A stretch of 64,000 nt of DNA from Terriglobus saanensis SP1PR4 (GTDB lineage: Bacteria; Acidobacteriota; Terriglobia; Terriglobales; Acidobacteriaceae), in assembly GCF_000179915.2 (NCBI RefSeq), contig NC_014963.1, positions 2,666,001-2,730,000 of the forward strand, read 5' to 3'. The translations under genes were made by a program, and so were the position numbers. The notes under the pieces are model-generated. The model was not told the DNA's origin, made no database searches, and saw only the letters and a program-made list of their open reading frames with translations. This document shows positions 25,963 through 36,100 of this stretch, in pieces. Within the stretch, counting starts at the first letter, position 1, and each line of letters starts with the position of its first letter.

Positions 25963-28932
25963 ATGAAAAAGCTATTGCTATTGCTTCTGCTTGCGTCCAT
26001 GCCGCTGTTCGGGCAGACGGATCGCGCCACCATCACGGGAACGGTCACCGACACCACTGGAGGCCGCGTCCCCTCTGTCGAAATCACCCTCGTCTCCAAG
26101 GCAACGGGCATCTCACGGCTTGCAAAGACCAACAGCGAGGGAGTTTTCACCATCAGCTCCCTCGCTGTTGGTACGTATAAGGCTACCTTCCGCGCTGACA
26201 ATTTCGCCACTCAAGAAGTCGAAGAGATCCGGCTCGATGTAGGACAGACCTATACCCTGCCGGTCAAGCTGGGTGTCACCAAGGTAGAAACTGCGATCGA
26301 TGTCAGCGCAGGAGTCACGGGGCTCGATCAATCGTCAGCGGAGATCGGCGGGGTTGTGCACGGTTCGCAGGCGCAGGACCTTCCGCTGAATGGGCGCAAT
26401 TACGTCAGCCTGGTAGCGCTTGTACCGGGCGCCATCGACTCCGGCACCGGCACACAGGACCAGGTGCGCTTCGCTGGACTCTCGGCGGAAGACAATAGCT
26501 GGCATCTCGATGGCATCGACAATTCGGGCATCAACCACCAGTACCAGAAGGTTGCAATTCGTCTCCAGCCTTCCACCGAAGCGATCGCCGAATTCCGTGC
26601 CAACAGTGCTGTTTACAGCGCCGATCAGGGCGGCACGCCGGGCGGACAGATCGAACTTGTCTCACGCAGTGGTTCGAATGGATTCCATGCTTCGGCGTGG
26701 GAGTTCCTGCGCAACACCTACTTCGATGCGACTCCCTGGGGCACGGTCGGTACTTTTCCGACACTTCATCTGAACAACTTTGGAGCCAACCTCGGCGGCC
26801 CCGTTCTCAAAGACAAGCTCTTCTTCTTCGTCAACTGGGAGTCTCTTCGCCAGGTGCAGAACCTGTCTCTCACCGGCACAGTCCCAAGCGCGAGCTTCCG
26901 TGCAGCTGTGCTGGCCAAATCGCCTGCGCTGGCGCCGATTTTGAATGCGTACCCCGTAGGCACAGTTACCATTGCAGGCAATGCGAACGCGGTCAGCTGG
27001 TATGGCAGTGGACCCTCCACAGATCGCGAAGACTCCGGACTGGCACGTGTCGATTACCACGTCAACAACCGCACGGATGCTTTTGTTCGCTACAGCACGG
27101 ACCACTACGCAGTTCAGACACCGGCGGATCTCACCGGACAGGGCTTCACAACCCTGACCACACCCAACATCGTGATTGGAGCTCAGACCGCTTTTAGCTC
27201 TACCTTCATGAATAACGTCAGGTTCGGCTTCAATCGCGCCGAGTTCACGCAGGGCGAAACCAACACGCTGCCTTACTCTGTCGTCGTCACGGGTGCGTTC
27301 ACTAAACTCGATGATGCTACTGGATCGGTGCGCTATGACAACTCCTTCACCTTCGTCGACGATGCGACACTTGTCAGAGGACGTAGCACCATCAAGGCTG
27401 GTGTGACGGTACGTCGCATTCAGGAAAACAAATCCTCGCCCAGCGTACCGGACGAGATCTACACCTTTGCCAGCACAACCAACTTTCAGAACAACCTGAT
27501 GGATTCAGATTCTTACGCCGGCACCGTTCCCCTGACCGGACAGCGCATGACGGAGTCCTTTGGTTATATTCAGGATCAGTTCCAGCTCTCTCCACAACTG
27601 ACGATCAATGCCGGCATGCGCTATGAATACTTCGGTGTGGATCATGAGGTGCAGGGACGCGGCATCATCGTCGATCCGCTGAACTGCTCTGCCGTTGTAT
27701 GCCCGGCCGGATCAGAGTGGTATCACCCCAACCTGCTCGACTTTTCTCCACGTCTCAGCGTTGCCTATTCGCCTGCAGCTCTCAGAGGTAAGTCGGTGCT
27801 GCGGGCAGGCTATGGCATCTACTATGGCGATGGTCAGTTTGGAAATCTAGGTACCCCCGTCGGGAACCTTGCCACCAAATACTCCATCACACAGCAGCAG
27901 GCGCCGGGCCTGAGCTTTCCTGTAACGCCTTATCTGGGCGCGGCGGCCAATAGCTTTGCTCCCTCAGGCTCACCCATCAACCGCAAAGACACAGCGGTCG
28001 AAGAATGGACGCTTTCGTTCCAGAGTGAGGTCGCTAAGCAGACGGTTGCTCAGATTGCCTACTTCGGAACGCATGCCTCGCACGTCTTCTCCGATGTCAC
28101 TCTCAACGGTATCGACCCGACAACCGGAAAGCGTCCATTCGCCGGTTATTCCACGATCGACTATCGCGGTTCCTCCAACGATGCCAACACGCAGGCCTTC
28201 CAGGCTGGACTGCGTCGCGACTTCGCCAGCGGCCTGCTGATCTCGGCCAACTACGAACTCTCGCACTCACTGGATAACGGTGGCATCGGCGGCGGCGAAG
28301 CCGATATCCCGCAGGACTACAACTGTCACCGCTGCGAGTATTCGTCCAGCGATCAGGACATGCGGCATTACTTCAGTGCGAGCACAATCTGGAAGCTGCC
28401 GGTCGGACGCGGTCATACCTTCCTGGGCAACGCCTCGCATCTGGAGGAGTTTTTCCTGGGCGGCTGGCAGGCAAGCGGCATCGGCACCGCACGCAGCGGA
28501 TTACCGATCAATGTCACCATTAGCCGCAGTACCAGCGCGCTTCCTGACCAACTCAACAAAAACCAGCGACCGAACCTCGTGCCTGGCGTATCTGTTTACG
28601 CTGCACATAAGACACCGACGAGCTGGCTTAACCCTGCCGCATTTTCTGCTCCGCTGGCTGGTGTCCACGGCAATGCTGGCCGCAACATCGCCCGTGCTCC
28701 AGGCCTCTGGCAGTTTGATACTTCGTTACAAAAACGTTTTCCAGTCACCGAACGGGTTGGCGTCAGCTTTCGCGCCGAAGCGTTCAATCTCTTCAACGTC
28801 GCGCACTACGGAACGCCAGCGAGTGTCTTTGCCGGCAGTAACTTCGGCGTGGTTACTACTCCCTTCAGCACGAATGCGGTTGGGACCGGCACACCACGAG
28901 AGCTGCAGTTCATGCTCCGTGCCGACTTCTAG
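25963..28932 (+). CDS. Oar-like TonB-dependent receptor (phosphate region)
   Basis: This 989-residue outer membrane protein has a signal peptide (MKKLLLLLLLASMPLFGQ), a carboxypeptidase-regulatory-like domain (about 20-110; ATITGTVTDTTGGRVPSVEI), a plug-like region with QDLPLNGRNYVSLVALVPG and a long barrel with repeated YFDA, FFFVNWE and aromatic C-terminal strands (ELQFMLRADF). This is the acidobacterial Oar/SusC-like receptor form, involved in TonB-driven uptake or surface-polymer handling. AAGGA lies before the ATG. The gene is closed by a strong hairpin at 28958-28990. Downstream phosphodiesterase and phosphatase genes suggest an organophosphate or phospholipid-derived ligand, which is an inference from neighbours. 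Confidence 0.9.
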   Translation: MKKLLLLLLLASMPLFGQTDRATITGTVTDTTGGRVPSVEITLVSKATGISRLAKTNSEGVFTISSLAVGTYKATFRADNFATQEVEEIRLDVGQTYTLPVKLGVTKVETAIDVSAGVTGLDQSSAEIGGVVHGSQAQDLPLNGRNYVSLVALVPGAIDSGTGTQDQVRFAGLSAEDNSWHLDGIDNSGINHQYQKVAIRLQPSTEAIAEFRANSAVYSADQGGTPGGQIELVSRSGSNGFHASAWEFLRNTYFDATPWGTVGTFPTLHLNNFGANLGGPVLKDKLFFFVNWESLRQVQNLSLTGTVPSASFRAAVLAKSPALAPILNAYPVGTVTIAGNANAVSWYGSGPSTDREDSGLARVDYHVNNRTDAFVRYSTDHYAVQTPADLTGQGFTTLTTPNIVIGAQTAFSSTFMNNVRFGFNRAEFTQGETNTLPYSVVVTGAFTKLDDATGSVRYDNSFTFVDDATLVRGRSTIKAGVTVRRIQENKSSPSVPDEIYTFASTTNFQNNLMDSDSYAGTVPLTGQRMTESFGYIQDQFQLSPQLTINAGMRYEYFGVDHEVQGRGIIVDPLNCSAVVCPAGSEWYHPNLLDFSPRLSVAYSPAALRGKSVLRAGYGIYYGDGQFGNLGTPVGNLATKYSITQQQAPGLSFPVTPYLGAAANSFAPSGSPINRKDTAVEEWTLSFQSEVAKQTVAQIAYFGTHASHVFSDVTLNGIDPTTGKRPFAGYSTIDYRGSSNDANTQAFQAGLRRDFASGLLISANYELSHSLDNGGIGGGEADIPQDYNCHRCEYSSSDQDMRHYFSASTIWKLPVGRGHTFLGNASHLEEFFLGGWQASGIGTARSGLPINVTISRSTSALPDQLNKNQRPNLVPGVSVYAAHKTPTSWLNPAAFSAPLAGVHGNAGRNIARAPGLWQFDTSLQKRFPVTERVGVSFRAEAFNLFNVAHYGTPASVFAGSNFGVVTTPFSTNAVGTGTPRELQFMLRADF

Positions 28933-28957
28933 CCCTTCATACAACGCTCAAGACCGA

Positions 28958-28990
28958 GGACGGTGAAGACTATACGCTTCACCGTCCTTT
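28958..28990 (+). terminator. Intrinsic terminator after the Oar-like receptor
   Basis: A perfect 11-bp stem (GGACGGTGAAG / CTTCACCGTCC) with an 8-nt loop and trailing TTTCC, 26 bp after the receptor stop and before the phosphodiesterase gene. Confidence 0.85.
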
Positions 28991-29026
28991 CCATATTCCC
29001 GGAACAAAGTACGAAGGAGAGAAGAC

Positions 29027-30031
29027 ATGATGTCCAGGTTCTTTACAGCAACCACACTGCTGATCTGCACTTCCGCAATCCTCTTAGCCGCCCCGAAGAC
29101 GACAGTTACCCCTGGTGCAAGGACCGTCGTCCTAGCGCATAACGCCTATCCCGACCATGGCAAGTATGCCGATCGCATCGACCGCGCCATCGCTTCAGGT
29201 ACGCCGGTCATGATTGAAGAAGATCTGGCCTGGATCAACGGACACTCGTACATCGTCCACGGTGCGAAAAATGCGTCGCCCGATGATCCAACCCTTGAGA
29301 CGTACTTCTTCCCGAAAATCAAGCCTGTCATGGAACAGGCTCTACGGGATGGGAACAAGGGGAACTGGCCGATCGTAACTTTGTATCTCGATATCAAGAA
29401 CGATCCGCCTGAGCATCTCCAATACATCAACCACCTGCTGGACCAATACAACGCATGGCTTACCACTGCACCTAAGACCGGCGATCCTGGCCAGCAATCC
29501 CCGTTGAAATTTGGTCCCATGATGATCCTGGTAGAAGACAAGCAAAACGACATTAAGCAAAGGTTCTTCTATGATGACGTGCCTGCGGGCGGGAGCATTC
29601 GGGTCTTTGGCTCCTATACCAAGCCGGTCGAGAATCCGGCTCATCTTCCCAAGCTCGACTTCATCAACAGCCTCGTCGCTGTCCCCATGAGTCAAATCAC
29701 GACGCAAAAAGCAGACAACTATCACCGCTGGTGGGGCGTCGATTGGGCCTACGTTGAAAAGGGAGGCGAAGAACACCATGGCGTCTGGGGCAAGGAGCAG
29801 GTAGCTCGTCTGAACGAGATTGTCCGCTACGGTCACGGTCTAGGCTACCTGATGGGCTTTTACTGTCTCGATGATTTCACTGCAGCAGAGAACCAGGGCT
29901 GGGAGGACGAGTATAACTTCGGCTCCATTTCAGATGTCGTGCCCCGTTGGACTGCCGCCATTCATGCCCATGCGGACATTCTCTCCACAGACCAATACGA
30001 AGTCCTTGCGAAGCAGATCCGCGCTCGCTAA
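29027..30031 (+). CDS. Secreted PI-PLC/AIM6-like phosphodiesterase
   Basis: This 334-residue protein has a signal peptide (about 1-22). The mature protein begins with AHNAYPDHGKYADRIDRAI and IEEDLAW, the first-strand pattern of PI-PLC/glycerophosphodiesterase TIM barrels of the AIM6-like group (catalytic His of the HN motif, then an acidic metal-binding residue in IEEDL). Further barrel strands follow: VTLYLDIKNDPP, MMILVEDKQND, and a C-terminal WAYVEKGG...GYLMGFYCLDD. Such enzymes cleave phosphodiesters of phospholipid head groups. AAGGAG precedes the ATG. It stands between two terminators, so it may have its own promoter. It is followed by an acid phosphatase, a logical next step for releasing phosphate. 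Confidence 0.8.
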   Translation: MMSRFFTATTLLICTSAILLAAPKTTVTPGARTVVLAHNAYPDHGKYADRIDRAIASGTPVMIEEDLAWINGHSYIVHGAKNASPDDPTLETYFFPKIKPVMEQALRDGNKGNWPIVTLYLDIKNDPPEHLQYINHLLDQYNAWLTTAPKTGDPGQQSPLKFGPMMILVEDKQNDIKQRFFYDDVPAGGSIRVFGSYTKPVENPAHLPKLDFINSLVAVPMSQITTQKADNYHRWWGVDWAYVEKGGEEHHGVWGKEQVARLNEIVRYGHGLGYLMGFYCLDDFTAAENQGWEDEYNFGSISDVVPRWTAAIHAHADILSTDQYEVLAKQIRAR

Positions 30032-30049
30032 TCGCTCTTGCCCGACATG

Positions 30050-30096
30050 GACCTTTCTCTGCAGCCGTCGCCTGAGGAGAAAGGTCTCTTTCTATT
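30050..30096 (+). terminator. Probable terminator between phosphodiesterase and acid phosphatase genes
   Basis: GACCTTTCTC at 30050-30059 pairs with GAGAAAGGTC at 30077-30086 (10 bp, 17-nt loop) and is followed by TCTTTCTATT. The long loop makes it weaker than its neighbours. Confidence 0.6.
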
Positions 30097-30134
30097 CCGA
30101 ATGGCTCTTCCATCCAACCATGAAAGGCTTCCAC

Positions 30135-31169
30135 ATGGCTCCTGATCCGCTTGCACCCGGAACTCTCAATCGCCGCCGTTTTCTGCGCCAAAGCTTCGCC
30201 TTCAGCGCGGCTGCTCTTACTTCTTCTTCTCTTTTAGCCCTGCCGTCTCGGCATCCCGCAAAGCAAGACGCGGCCCATCTCCTCATGCTTGGTGATTGGG
30301 GAAGAGAGACCAAGGATCGCGCCCAGCACGTTGTGGCGCAGGGCATGATCGATTACACCCAGCAACATGCCCTGTCCCCAGAAGCTCTGCTCATGCTCGG
30401 AGATAACTGGTACGACGAACTGCCGGGGGGCGTCACCTCTCCGCGATGGCAGAGCGGCTTCGAGCAGATGTACCCTCAGTCAGTATTCAACTGCCCCGCG
30501 TATGCCATCCCCGGCAATCACGACTATCAACGCATGCCCGAAAGCAAGGTCACCGCGGAACTCGCCTACGCCCGCCAACCCCATACCCGTTGGACGATGC
30601 CCTCGCTCTGGTACCGCTTCGGCTTTCCGAATAAGAGCCCGCTCATTACCTTCATCGCTCTGGATAGTAATGTCTTTCACGAAAACGGTAAGCCTGAGAA
30701 GAACGACTATAACTTCACCCTGACACCAGAGCAACAGGCAGAACAACTCTTATGGTTAAAAGCAGAGCTCGAGAAGCCTTTAACCACGCCTTTTTGGGTC
30801 ATGATGGCGCATCATCCCGTTTTCTCGAACGGCCCTCATGGCGATCACAAGGTACTGATCCGCGACTGGGATCCGTTGCTACGCGAGCACAACGTTCATC
30901 TCTATCTTGCTGGGCACGACCACGATCTACAGCACCTCGAGTTCGAGGGACATCCGACCTCCTTCTTTCTTTCGGGCGGTGGGGGTGCCGATTTATACAA
31001 TCTTCGCGGCGAAGAAGCTGCACGTGGACCGTATGCGCAGAAGGTCCACGGCTTCAGCCACCTAGAAGTTACCTCGAAGCTAATGACATTGCGTCATTTG
31101 AATGCCGATGGCTCAGTCCTTCACACCTTTACCAAAACACCCGAAGGCAAAGTCTCCATCCACTCTTGA
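30135..31169 (+). CDS. Tat-exported purple-acid-phosphatase-like metallophosphatase
   Basis: This 344-residue protein starts at 30135, preceded by AAAGG at proper distance; an in-frame ATG at 30120 lacks a ribosome site. It has a twin-arginine signal (NRRRFLRQSFAFSAAAL, residues 13-29). The five metallophosphoesterase motifs follow in order: GDWG (D54), GDNWYD (D91, with a purple-acid-phosphatase type Tyr in the motif), GNHDY (N129, H130), AHHPVFSNGPHGDH and AGHDHDLQHL. The layout and size match ACP5-like purple acid phosphatases with an Fe-containing dimetal site. It would hydrolyse phosphomonoesters in the periplasm. It sits next to the AIM6-like phosphodiesterase and faces the alkaline phosphatase gene. 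Confidence 0.9.
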   Translation: MAPDPLAPGTLNRRRFLRQSFAFSAAALTSSSLLALPSRHPAKQDAAHLLMLGDWGRETKDRAQHVVAQGMIDYTQQHALSPEALLMLGDNWYDELPGGVTSPRWQSGFEQMYPQSVFNCPAYAIPGNHDYQRMPESKVTAELAYARQPHTRWTMPSLWYRFGFPNKSPLITFIALDSNVFHENGKPEKNDYNFTLTPEQQAEQLLWLKAELEKPLTTPFWVMMAHHPVFSNGPHGDHKVLIRDWDPLLREHNVHLYLAGHDHDLQHLEFEGHPTSFFLSGGGGADLYNLRGEEAARGPYAQKVHGFSHLEVTSKLMTLRHLNADGSVLHTFTKTPEGKVSIHS

Positions 31170-31189
31170 ATCTGTGCGTAGAGGCGAAT

Positions 31190-31237
31190 GGTTTCAACAA
31201 GAGGGAAGGGCCGCGGCCCTTCCCTCTTGTTGAAACC
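31190..31237. terminator. Bidirectional terminator formed by a perfect 48-bp palindrome
   Basis: Both arms of 24 bp are complementary throughout, centred on CCGCGG at 31211-31216, with ACAAGAGGG and CCCTCTTGT flanks. It lies between two convergent genes and its right end touches the stop codon of the alkaline phosphatase gene (31237-31239), so it can terminate both transcripts. The uninterrupted symmetry is longer than most terminators. Confidence 0.75.
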
Positions 31238-32889
31238 TACTGCAATCTTGCTTGCTGTTTGGATCGATGACTGGACGAGATAGAACGATGCTGTTGCTTG
31301 AGGAAAGAATCTACAACCTCGTTCAGGATGTGGCCCACGCTGCCACTGGGTGTTTCCACCTCAAGAACGGCCGCAAGCGTTGGAGCTACATCGCTGATGC
31401 CGACGCGTTCGGTATAAGTACCCGCATGAACTCCACCACCCCAAAAAATAAGCGGAACGTGGCTGTCATAGTCATAGGGTGAGCCATGTGAAGTGCCAGA
31501 CTTGCCGAAGAGGTAGTATGGCTTGATGATAACGATCACATCGGGCCCGCGCTCCGGGAAGAACGACCGAGCGACATAGTCGTCGATTCTGGATTGCATG
31601 GCGTCGCGCGGTAACAATTGCGTCCGTGTGTAAGTGCGCGCGACAAATGGCATCTTCATCGCGGCCGTGGCGGCCTCATCTTCTACGGCGCTATGCTTCA
31701 GCTTCTTCTTTTCAATCAAGTCATCGTTGAGATAGAAACCGGACTCCTGCGTTCCAATCATCCACTTGCCTACACCGAACTTTTCTTCGAGCGCGGCTTC
31801 CACCTTTGCAAGATAATCGGCCTTGTCCAGGCGACCGCCCGGCATCTTGCGCTGCTGGTTTACCTCGGGCACAGGAGCTACGCCGTGGTCTGCCGTAAGC
31901 ACCACGAGGAGGTTCTCGCGTCCTCCAGCCTGCTTGATCGCAGCCGCAAGTAGTTTTCCAATTACGAGATCCGTGCGTACCGACATATCTTCAACTTCGG
32001 GAGCGTCGGGCCCAACCGCATGGCCAAGATGGTCGTTAGCCGAAAAGCTCACCGTGAGCACATCGGTTCCGTCCTGCTGTCCCAGATGCTCATTGTGCAT
32101 CACGCGCTCAGCAAACTCTTCCAGCATGTCGTTTGCGTAGGGCGTCTCTTCCCACTGCGACAGATATGCTTTGCCCGGCTCGCTTGGCAAGGTCATTAGG
32201 GGCTTACCTGATTTCTCCTGGCCAAGTGCATACCAGGACGAGCCCAGGTGCTGGAAAGCTGGCTTTCCAGCATTGAACTCTCGCACCCATGTTGGCAGCT
32301 GTTGCTGGTACCAGGTGCTGCTGATCACCACACCTGATTCGTTATCGAACCAGTAGGCAGCGTCGGCCATGCGTCCAGAAGGAAGAATGGCGGCACGATC
32401 TTTCATGGAGATACCGATCACTTTGGACTTACCGCTATGAGACATCTTGATTTCATCGCCGAGAGTACTCACGATCAGGTTATGCGGCGAGGAGCCCACT
32501 TTCTGCCCGTCAACGCCGATAAGAGTGGTTGCTGCATCCTCAACCGAAGTAATGGTCTTACCCAGCTTTCGGTCGTACCATTCATTGCCAATGATGCCGC
32601 TGGTCGCGGGTACCGACCCCGTGAGGAAAGTAGCGTGTCCGGTCGCGGTCACCGTTGGAAAGTGATCCTGATGCGCGTCGATGAAGACCGCTCCTTCAGA
32701 GAGCATCGTTGCCAGACCGCTGGTGTACCGTCCGCGAAAACGAGTAGTGTAATCGTAGCGAAACTGGTCGACAGCGATAGCGAGGATCAATTTTGGTTTG
32801 TGAACAGGCGCCGCTGTTGGAGGTGCCGCGAATGTTGAAACATGGGGGAGCAGCGTGGCGAATAGAAGTACGACGTTCGGTCTTTTCAT
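31237..32889 (-). CDS. PafA-like secreted alkaline phosphatase
   Basis: This 550-residue protein has a signal peptide (about 1-22) and the alkaline phosphatase superfamily fold: first metal ligand in AIAVDQFRYD (D41), nucleophile threonine in PTVTATGHATFLTG (residues 78-91), NEWYD, then ISMKDRAAILPSG, whose K-x-R pair is the phosphate-clamping feature of PafA monoesterases rather than of nucleotide pyrophosphatases. Zinc ligands recur in LTADHGVAP and YDYDSHVPLIFWGGG. Length (about 550) matches PafA. It releases phosphate from monoesters outside the inner membrane and is expected to be induced by phosphate starvation; I see no good Pho box in its upstream 245 bp. Confidence 0.9.
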   Translation of the reverse strand: MKRPNVVLLFATLLPHVSTFAAPPTAAPVHKPKLILAIAVDQFRYDYTTRFRGRYTSGLATMLSEGAVFIDAHQDHFPTVTATGHATFLTGSVPATSGIIGNEWYDRKLGKTITSVEDAATTLIGVDGQKVGSSPHNLIVSTLGDEIKMSHSGKSKVIGISMKDRAAILPSGRMADAAYWFDNESGVVISSTWYQQQLPTWVREFNAGKPAFQHLGSSWYALGQEKSGKPLMTLPSEPGKAYLSQWEETPYANDMLEEFAERVMHNEHLGQQDGTDVLTVSFSANDHLGHAVGPDAPEVEDMSVRTDLVIGKLLAAAIKQAGGRENLLVVLTADHGVAPVPEVNQQRKMPGGRLDKADYLAKVEAALEEKFGVGKWMIGTQESGFYLNDDLIEKKKLKHSAVEDEAATAAMKMPFVARTYTRTQLLPRDAMQSRIDDYVARSFFPERGPDVIVIIKPYYLFGKSGTSHGSPYDYDSHVPLIFWGGGVHAGTYTERVGISDVAPTLAAVLEVETPSGSVGHILNEVVDSFLKQQHRSISSSHRSKQQARLQ

Positions 32890-33135
32890 GTCACGATCTC
32901 CTGCTCACCTGCTTGACCTCGGTTCTTAATGAGGTGTAGCCCCTGGAGCCTTTCGGCAGAGGTTACTCGTCAAACGGTGGCCTGGATCGATTAAAGACGT
33001 CCCGCCTTAGAAACATCTGAGAAGGTTGTGCAAGTCACGAAACATTAACATTCACCACTTCTCTCGCTGGATCGACAGGTAGCGCTTCGCATTGACTTTA
33101 AACCTCGCCCGAACGATGAAACCCCCTTTTCTTTT

Positions 33136-36100
33136 TCAGGAAGTCAGATGGAGCTCACGGTCCGCAAAAGGGACAAGCCGGGCAGGACCATGCCATCCAC
33201 TTATGTCGATGTTATCGAGGTGCCTGCGTGATGCCCCCACCGCACGTGCATTTCCTTCAGTATTTGCGACCTTCACCTTGAATTGATTCACTCCCGCACG
33301 CGCACGGCGAGATAGATTGAAGACAAAGGGCGCCCAGGATCTTGACCCCAAGTATTCTCCGTTCAGCCACGCCTCCGCAACGACACCCACTTCTCCGCAA
33401 TCCAGAAGGAGTCCTTCTTTCAGAAGATCGGCCGAGATTTGCACGTTCTTCTCGTAGGTCATCTCCCCAGAAAAGTTACGTAGACCGGGCCGCATCCAAG
33501 AGCCCAAGGGGATTTCGCTCGCAACAGTAGTAAATGTGAAGGGGACGTCGAGAATCTCCCTCGAATCGATGCGCAGTGTTACCTGTTTTGCTTCTGCCGA
33601 GAGAGGAATCTTTTGCGTTGCCTCCGCGGACTTCCCATCGATATAGGCCTGATAAGATTGTTTAAATGGTGGCAGGTTGAGAGCTGATACAAGAGGTGGA
33701 ACCTCAAATCGCAACCACAAGTAGCTCTCCGATAACCATTTCGACTCTGGTTGATAGGTTCGGGTTGAGCATCGTTGCCCTGGGATCACCCGGCCTTCTT
33801 CCGTTTCGACGCGGCAAAAGAAGCGGCCACCCACCTCGTTTGCGGGATTGTGCAAGAGCTTTACGAGGATGCTGTTCCAACCTTCTTTCAAGTCAACGTC
33901 CACCTTTGCTGCGAATGCGTCGTCGAGCGAGTTGTAGAGCGGACGCAGCCAGCGCGAATAAACCTGATGGCCATTGACGAAGACCGCACGTGGAGAACCA
34001 GTGGCGAGCAAAAGTCGGCACTTCGTTGTTTGCGGCAGATAGACAAAGGTCTGAGCATAGAACGTGCCATCGAGTGGGGAGATGCCAAGTGGAGCAGCGT
34101 AGTCGACGATGTAACTGTCGTTGCCATTGGGACCGCCTGTGAGCTTGATCAACCCGATCTCGCCGAACCCTGAAACTTGCTCGACACTGTAACGTTCTGC
34201 ATGTGCCTGAAGCCACTTCAAGCGCACCCCATGATCTCCGATATAGCTTTTGTCAAAGTCAATTTCGTGTTCTGGAGGATAGCTTTGATCCAGAGCAAGA
34301 TCGTCCGGATTAGGAAAAGGGCCAATTACATTCCACGACTGCAGTGAGTAACGCATAGGCGATAGCCAAAGTTCACGCCAGTCAAGTTCTACTCTTGTCT
34401 TTGCATACCACGCCGCATCGCTTCCCAAGTTGTTCGGGTCTTCGACAGACAAAGCATATGGAGCTTCGATTACAGGCGCGCCAACCGTGACTTCCCACGA
34501 ACCCTCAATTGCCTGGAAAGCAGTGGAAGGTGAAGGCAAGGATCCATGGTAGCGTTTTTCATCTTTAGTAAGTGCCAGTCTTCCACCCGTCGCAGGAAGA
34601 AGGGATGTTACGCGCACAGTAACACCACTCGAATCCTCCTTCACGATATGGAAGTCATCCAGGTTAGTCGTTTCCAGCCGAAGTGTCTGGGACGCGCCTG
34701 CTAAATCAAACACAATGTATGCCGCATCCCAGGCATCGAGCTTAAGACGAATGATGGTGCCGTCAGGAGTGGACTCATAAAATAGCGGCACACGGAGACC
34801 GGTCTCTGCGTCCCAACGTTCTGGTCGGCCATGCGCGGGAAGTTTGAGCAGATTGACACGCGGCATCGGAGAATCATTGACCAGCCAAAAAAACTCAGAG
34901 CCATCCTTCTTCTTGCGTAGTGTAAAAAGGCTTTCGACAGGGCCATCCACAATCAAGGCATCGGGACGCACATGGTGCTTAAGGAAATCGAGAAGATCGG
35001 TTTCGGATCCGTCTACCACGTAAGCGCGTCCTGAAGTTTGAGGCTTTGGCTGAAGTCCTCCACTGAGTGTGTCGAATCGTGACTTCCAAAGGTCGAGAAG
35101 AGCGGGATCGTTCCTGCCGGATTCGACCGAGATGTAGGGCAGATATCCAAGCGCAAACACTATGCCGCCAGCGTCGATGAACCTGGCGATCTGTTGCGCT
35201 GTGGAACGGCGAATCGTCGACATAGGTGGCAGCACAATGACCTTGAAGTGAGAGTCTGCGATCGTAAGGCTTGCGCCGTCGATCTTGCCTTTGACGAGAT
35301 ATTCGTCATCCGCAACCTGATAAGCCAGCCGTTCCCGCGATAACAGCAGCTTTAGTTCGGCATACCGATCATTCGTCTCCCTGGCGTCGGTGCTCCAGTT
35401 TGCATCGTGAAGTATGTAACTGAATTTATCGCTTTTGAAGGAGGTAGACGATTGTCCCCACACCGAGACCTGGGGATACAGCAGCACGATCTCAGCAAGT
35501 TCGTGACTATTGCGATTCATGAAGCTGACACGCCGCATCTGGTCGGCATACGACTTGAACCAGCGGAGATAGGGTTCGCTACGGAACCAGTCGGGCGGGT
35601 AGTTTGTCTTTGCAAGATCGTAGTCGAACGCGTGTGGAATAAACTCGCTCACATTCCAGGCAGCCAAGCCATTTGAGACTCGGCGCATGCGTTCGGGACT
35701 CAGATACGATCCCTCGCCTTGAACCCCCTGGTTCTCACAAACGACGCGCTTGCGCTCAAAGTCTGCGACCGACGCATTTTCTTTGAGCCAGATGGACTGC
35801 CTTCCCCACTCGTCGAGCGTGTCACAACCAGGGTTCGTCATGGAGCGAAGGATACGGAAGAAGTCACCCTGATAAGCCGGGCCGAAGAACAGCGACTCCT
35901 CCCAGACATGACCGGTGTGCTCAAGTTTGTGCTGTTCGCACCAGTCTGTTATTTGCTGCCAGAAGTTTGAGCTATAAAGTTCACTCACTGTATCCAGCAG
36001 GTCGCATCGAACCTTCTCCGTCTGCAAACCGATGTCGTAAGTAAGCGCAGGAAGTAGCGGAACAAGTTCATAACCAACTTTTGCTTTGAAACTCTCGAAT

